Translations under genes and position numbers: made by a program
Part shown: positions 60,895 to 64,000 of the stretch, in pieces
Numbering within the stretch: the stretch's first letter is position 1
Layout of the letters: every line of letters starts with the position of its first letter
The notes under the pieces: generated by a model
What the model was told of the DNA's origin: nothing
The model's input: only the letters and a program-made list of their open reading frames with translations
Databases searched by the model: none
NCBI GenBank assembly: GCA_013076295.1
Contig: RQOL01000905.1
Location: forward strand, 1-64,000
Reading direction: 5' to 3'
DNA: 64,000 nt
From: Sanderia malayensis
Lineage: Eukaryota > Cnidaria > Scyphozoa > Semaeostomeae > Pelagiidae

Positions 60895-61528
60895 GCTATT
60901 GTAGAAGCTGCTGTAACTGTCAAAGCAACGTCAACTGAATCAAAAACAGCTTTTTTAAAAGCTACCATATATCCCAACTAAATGACCTGTTTCTACGATT
61001 GTCTGCTGCCAACCGCTATTACTCTGTGACCTTTGATGACACGCCCAATCTGTGCTTGCACACTTGATGACCAATTTTGCCCCACTCCCCCCCCAAAAAA
61101 ACATAAAAATTTCAAAAAATAAATTCGATATTCGAATTCAGCGCCCAAAAATTGTACTTCTCACCAAATTTGATGCAAATTGGACGAGTTTCAAAATTTG
61201 CATATTGCCCCCTTTTACCCCCATTTTTTGCCCCCAAAACATAAATATTTCAAAAAATAAATTCGATATTCGAAATCACCGCCCCAAAATTGTACTTCTC
61301 ACCAAATTTGATGGAAATTGGACGAGTTTCAAAATTTGCATTTTGCCCCCTTTTACCCCATTTTTTGCCCCCAAAACATCAAAATTTCAAAAAATAAATT
61401 CGATATTCGAATTCAGCGCCCCAAAATTGTACTTTTCACCGAGTTTCAGCCAGTTTTAATCAAATTGGGTTTTTCATGATTTTTGCTTCTACTGGGACCT
61501 ACTGGGACGCTGGGCATGAGAGGGTTAA

Positions 61529-64000
61529 GGCGGTGGCCATGTTGAACGTCAAGGGGACGGTTAGGCGTTTAGGGCGAATTTCTTCCAGTCCGGGCGATCA
61601 AAGTGAGAACAGGCAAACCCCCCCCTATTAAGGTTGTAGACCCCCCTATATTTTGTGAAAAATCAAATTTGTAGGGAAAAATTTTTTTATGCATTTTCAA
61701 TAGCCCAATCTTTGGTCTTTCCAATGGTGTATTTTGTTTGTCCCTAGTATAGATAGTTTGTCTCAAATATTCTTTTTTGACATTGAAGTATAAAATTTTT
61801 TTTAAATTTTCCATAGCGACGTCCCTAGCAACGAATTTCCCACTACATATTCCCCTTCTAAGACCCCATAACTTCACAAAACTCTCTCCATAGAGATAGT
61901 ATATATCCTATCTCTATGACTCTCTCTGTGAGCTGTGGAGGAGCAGTGCCCTCAATAGCCTCGTTTTCGACTTGTTTTATGACAGCTTTATATCATGGTA
62001 GTATTCTATCCTCACTGTTCTCTATTCTTCTCCTTTCAAATATGGATAAGATGTGGCAAGTGCTCGTCGGCTACTGCAATTAGAAATCCTTCCAGGTCCT
62101 TTTAGCGAGGCACGGATGGGCTATTCAGGCGAGACCAGAGTTTCCTCTTCATCACTCAAAATACTCAAAAAACCATGAGAGGAACAAAAATACGCAAAGA
62201 AATGTCGCTATGGCAGTCATAACAGAAGAAGCCACTGCAGTGAAGGTCATATCTGTCCAATTGAACATACCTTGAAAAAATGCCAAGCTGAAGTACGGTA
62301 ATATCAGCAACAGATAAAAGGTGATAACTCTTCTGGTGGACAATTGAGACGATCAGCATCGGAAAATGACACATGGTATAAAGATGCATGGCATACGGAC
62401 AGGGGTCTGGGAGTCAAAAAGCAAATGAAATTGTACGAAAAGGCTAAAATCCCTCTTATAGCCGTCAATAAAATAATAAGGTGTTTATGTCATGCCAAGA
62501 ATAATAACGGAGGTACCTACCGTTGATTCGTGCTTAAGTGCCTTGAAGCCTACCAACAGGCCACTGACAGAGAGTATACCAAATAGAACCGAGAGCGAGG
62601 GCGAATATTCATTGCTGTATAGAAGCAAGACTTTTGTGCAGCAAGGAGTAGTAACTATACTTCAAGCATTAAAATGAAGACGAAGATGAAATACAAAATA
62701 ATCAAAATAGTAACATTAAATATGCTGTGGTTGACCAACATTTCGATCAGCTAGACTGTTGGATTGAGGAAATTTTGTATAGCCATGCTTGCTGTCCGCC
62801 ATGAAGAATGGTTTCGCATCGTCTTACCGTCTGTTCTGCGTGGAGAAGGTAAACAACCGGCTCTGAATTAGATATAGTACCAAACAGGCATGTTGGCCTG
62901 AAAGTAGAAGAAGGGGCTGACTTCTTGGCTGGGACTTTGATATCTATGTCAACAGGCATTAACCAGTCCGCAAAATGTTTTGACGGTTTTTATGTCCGGA
63001 ATAATTTATTGGTGGTAAATTGGAGTACTACTTGATACCTCGATTCGGATATGCCCTCTTTGCCCAGTGTTGCTCATCTCAACGAATAAATGCTGCCTTT
63101 GAACCCAGTCGAAAATCAATTTATCTACCTGCAAGTTGTTTGACAGTCTTGAGGAAATTGTATATTTCAATACCTTGCATCTGATACATTGTAGCTATGC
63201 TGCCTGTTTCATTGCAATCTGATGAAAAGTTCGAGAGTCAGAAGCCATTGCGTTGAAAACAAGAGGCGTCCAGAGAAAGCAACGGCTTGTGCGCAAAGGT
63301 GTTAAGGGCGATTCCCGTGAACGGAAAGATACTGCCAGCTTTTCTGACCGTGGTAAATAACACGAGCATGCACGAGAAATCATGATATCATCAATGAAGC
63401 AGGAAGGACTATACGGACTGAAGAATCCTGCATGTGCCAAAAGCACCACACTGAAACCAATGATCTGGAGGCGATGATATATAACTGAGTTCAAATGCCA
63501 ACGGGAAGACGTCTTATATCTGTAACTGAAGCGTCGCAAAAGGCCGTGTCCAATGTTGGTGAAATAACGTCACAATGGACCCCGTCAACAAACTCCAGGC
63601 AAGGTGTTTGTTGTTCAACATACAGTAAAACGGGCTGCTGCTGCTTCATTCATATATCTTAAAAGAAAATGTGCTGTAGGTCGTGAGCCTCGTGTCCATT
63701 ATCACCAGTTGGATTGAAATTTGGGATTCAGAGAATTGTGAATATGCTGGTACATGGAGAAAACCGAAATTACCTTTCCTCGGAAGGCTAGTCAGCGATA
63801 AGCAACATGGCGGTTTTTGCAAAATGCAGCGCTCTACTGCAACAGGCTGCTTATATCGTACGAACACACGTCTGAGTGGCTGGTTTTGAGGGTCGACCAT
63901 CGACGGCAAACTTTGCTGTAGCAGTAACGGACTTAGAACTGATAAAACACCAATAGAGTGAAAATAGAAGATTAATCCAGTAAAGAAACATGACAGATAA
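61529..64000. other. Right-hand end, no recognised gene
   Basis: 61529 onward is the original upstream flank of ABHD11-B. 61600-61880 is G/C-run-rich, with a 102-aa minus frame that I cannot assign. A palindrome at 61886-61917 (CATAGAGATAG...CTATCTCTATG) is an end-to-end remnant of the MITE family at 27153. 62152-62343 (minus) encodes a hydrophobic peptide with two possible membrane segments. 62700-64000 has no ORF over 115 aa and no familiar motif. Confidence 0.5.

Larger units (their letters stand above)
58244..61524 (+). mobile_element. Complete piggyBac element
   Basis: 3,281 bp with TTAA at 58240-58243 and 61525-61528. Ends are CCCTCTCATGCCCAGCGTCC and its complement. Each end carries a tandem array of a unit of about 136 bp in opposite orientation (58340-58820, about 3.5 copies; 61090-61460, about 2.7 copies), so the inverted repeats extend over several hundred bases. 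The single gene is fully open. Intact ends, duplications and ORF suggest recent insertion and possible activity. Confidence 0.93.

Noticed and set aside
62152..62343. Hydrophobic 63-aa peptide as a membrane protein gene
   Set aside because: Only two possible membrane stretches, no splice context or family match; kept as a remark only.

Overview
The window is nuclear DNA of an intron-bearing animal: AT-rich, with GT-AG introns, AATAAA signals and metazoan gene families. The mix of transposon families (FLYWCH/MULE relics, SWIM-YqaJ genes, HECT-carrying elements, piggyBac, Tigger/pogo, CR1-like LINEs, gypsy) is most like a cnidarian such as an anthozoan, but that is only a guess.

Host genes lie mainly in the first 17.5 kb: an intracellular-type inhibitory serpin (1830-2978, -), a single-exon SAC3/GANP-domain protein like SAC3D1 (4957-6027, +), a complete five-exon ABHD11-like mitochondrial hydrolase (6119-8062, -) and a roughly 21-exon ERCC6L/PICH-like SNF2 ATPase (9159-17471, -). 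The ERCC6L-like locus carries at least five single-base frame disruptions, two GC-AG introns, and a 378-bp coding unit repeated three times. A second complete ABHD11 paralogue with the same intron phases lies at 54045-58228 (-), 46 kb away.

From 17.6 to 54 kb the DNA is almost entirely transposon. At 20.9-32.5 kb a gypsy-type retrotransposon is interrupted by an 8-kb DNA transposon (21787-29777; 223-bp perfect inverted ends; 6-bp target duplication). That transposon carries a spliced HECT E3-ligase-like gene and a DDE integrase. The integrase is itself split by a MULE-like element (25881-28512), which holds a TA-flanked MITE (27082-28006), which holds another MITE (27153-27644): five nested layers, each with readable junctions. 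From 34 to 53.5 kb lie broken plus-strand pieces of gypsy, LINE, Tigger/pogo and hAT elements, a Mutator-like fragment and a SWIM/YqaJ/PHD gene.

At 58244-61524 a complete piggyBac element with an open 613-aa transposase and TTAA duplications sits 11 bases upstream of the start codon of the second ABHD11 gene. The last 2.4 kb has no gene I can recognise.
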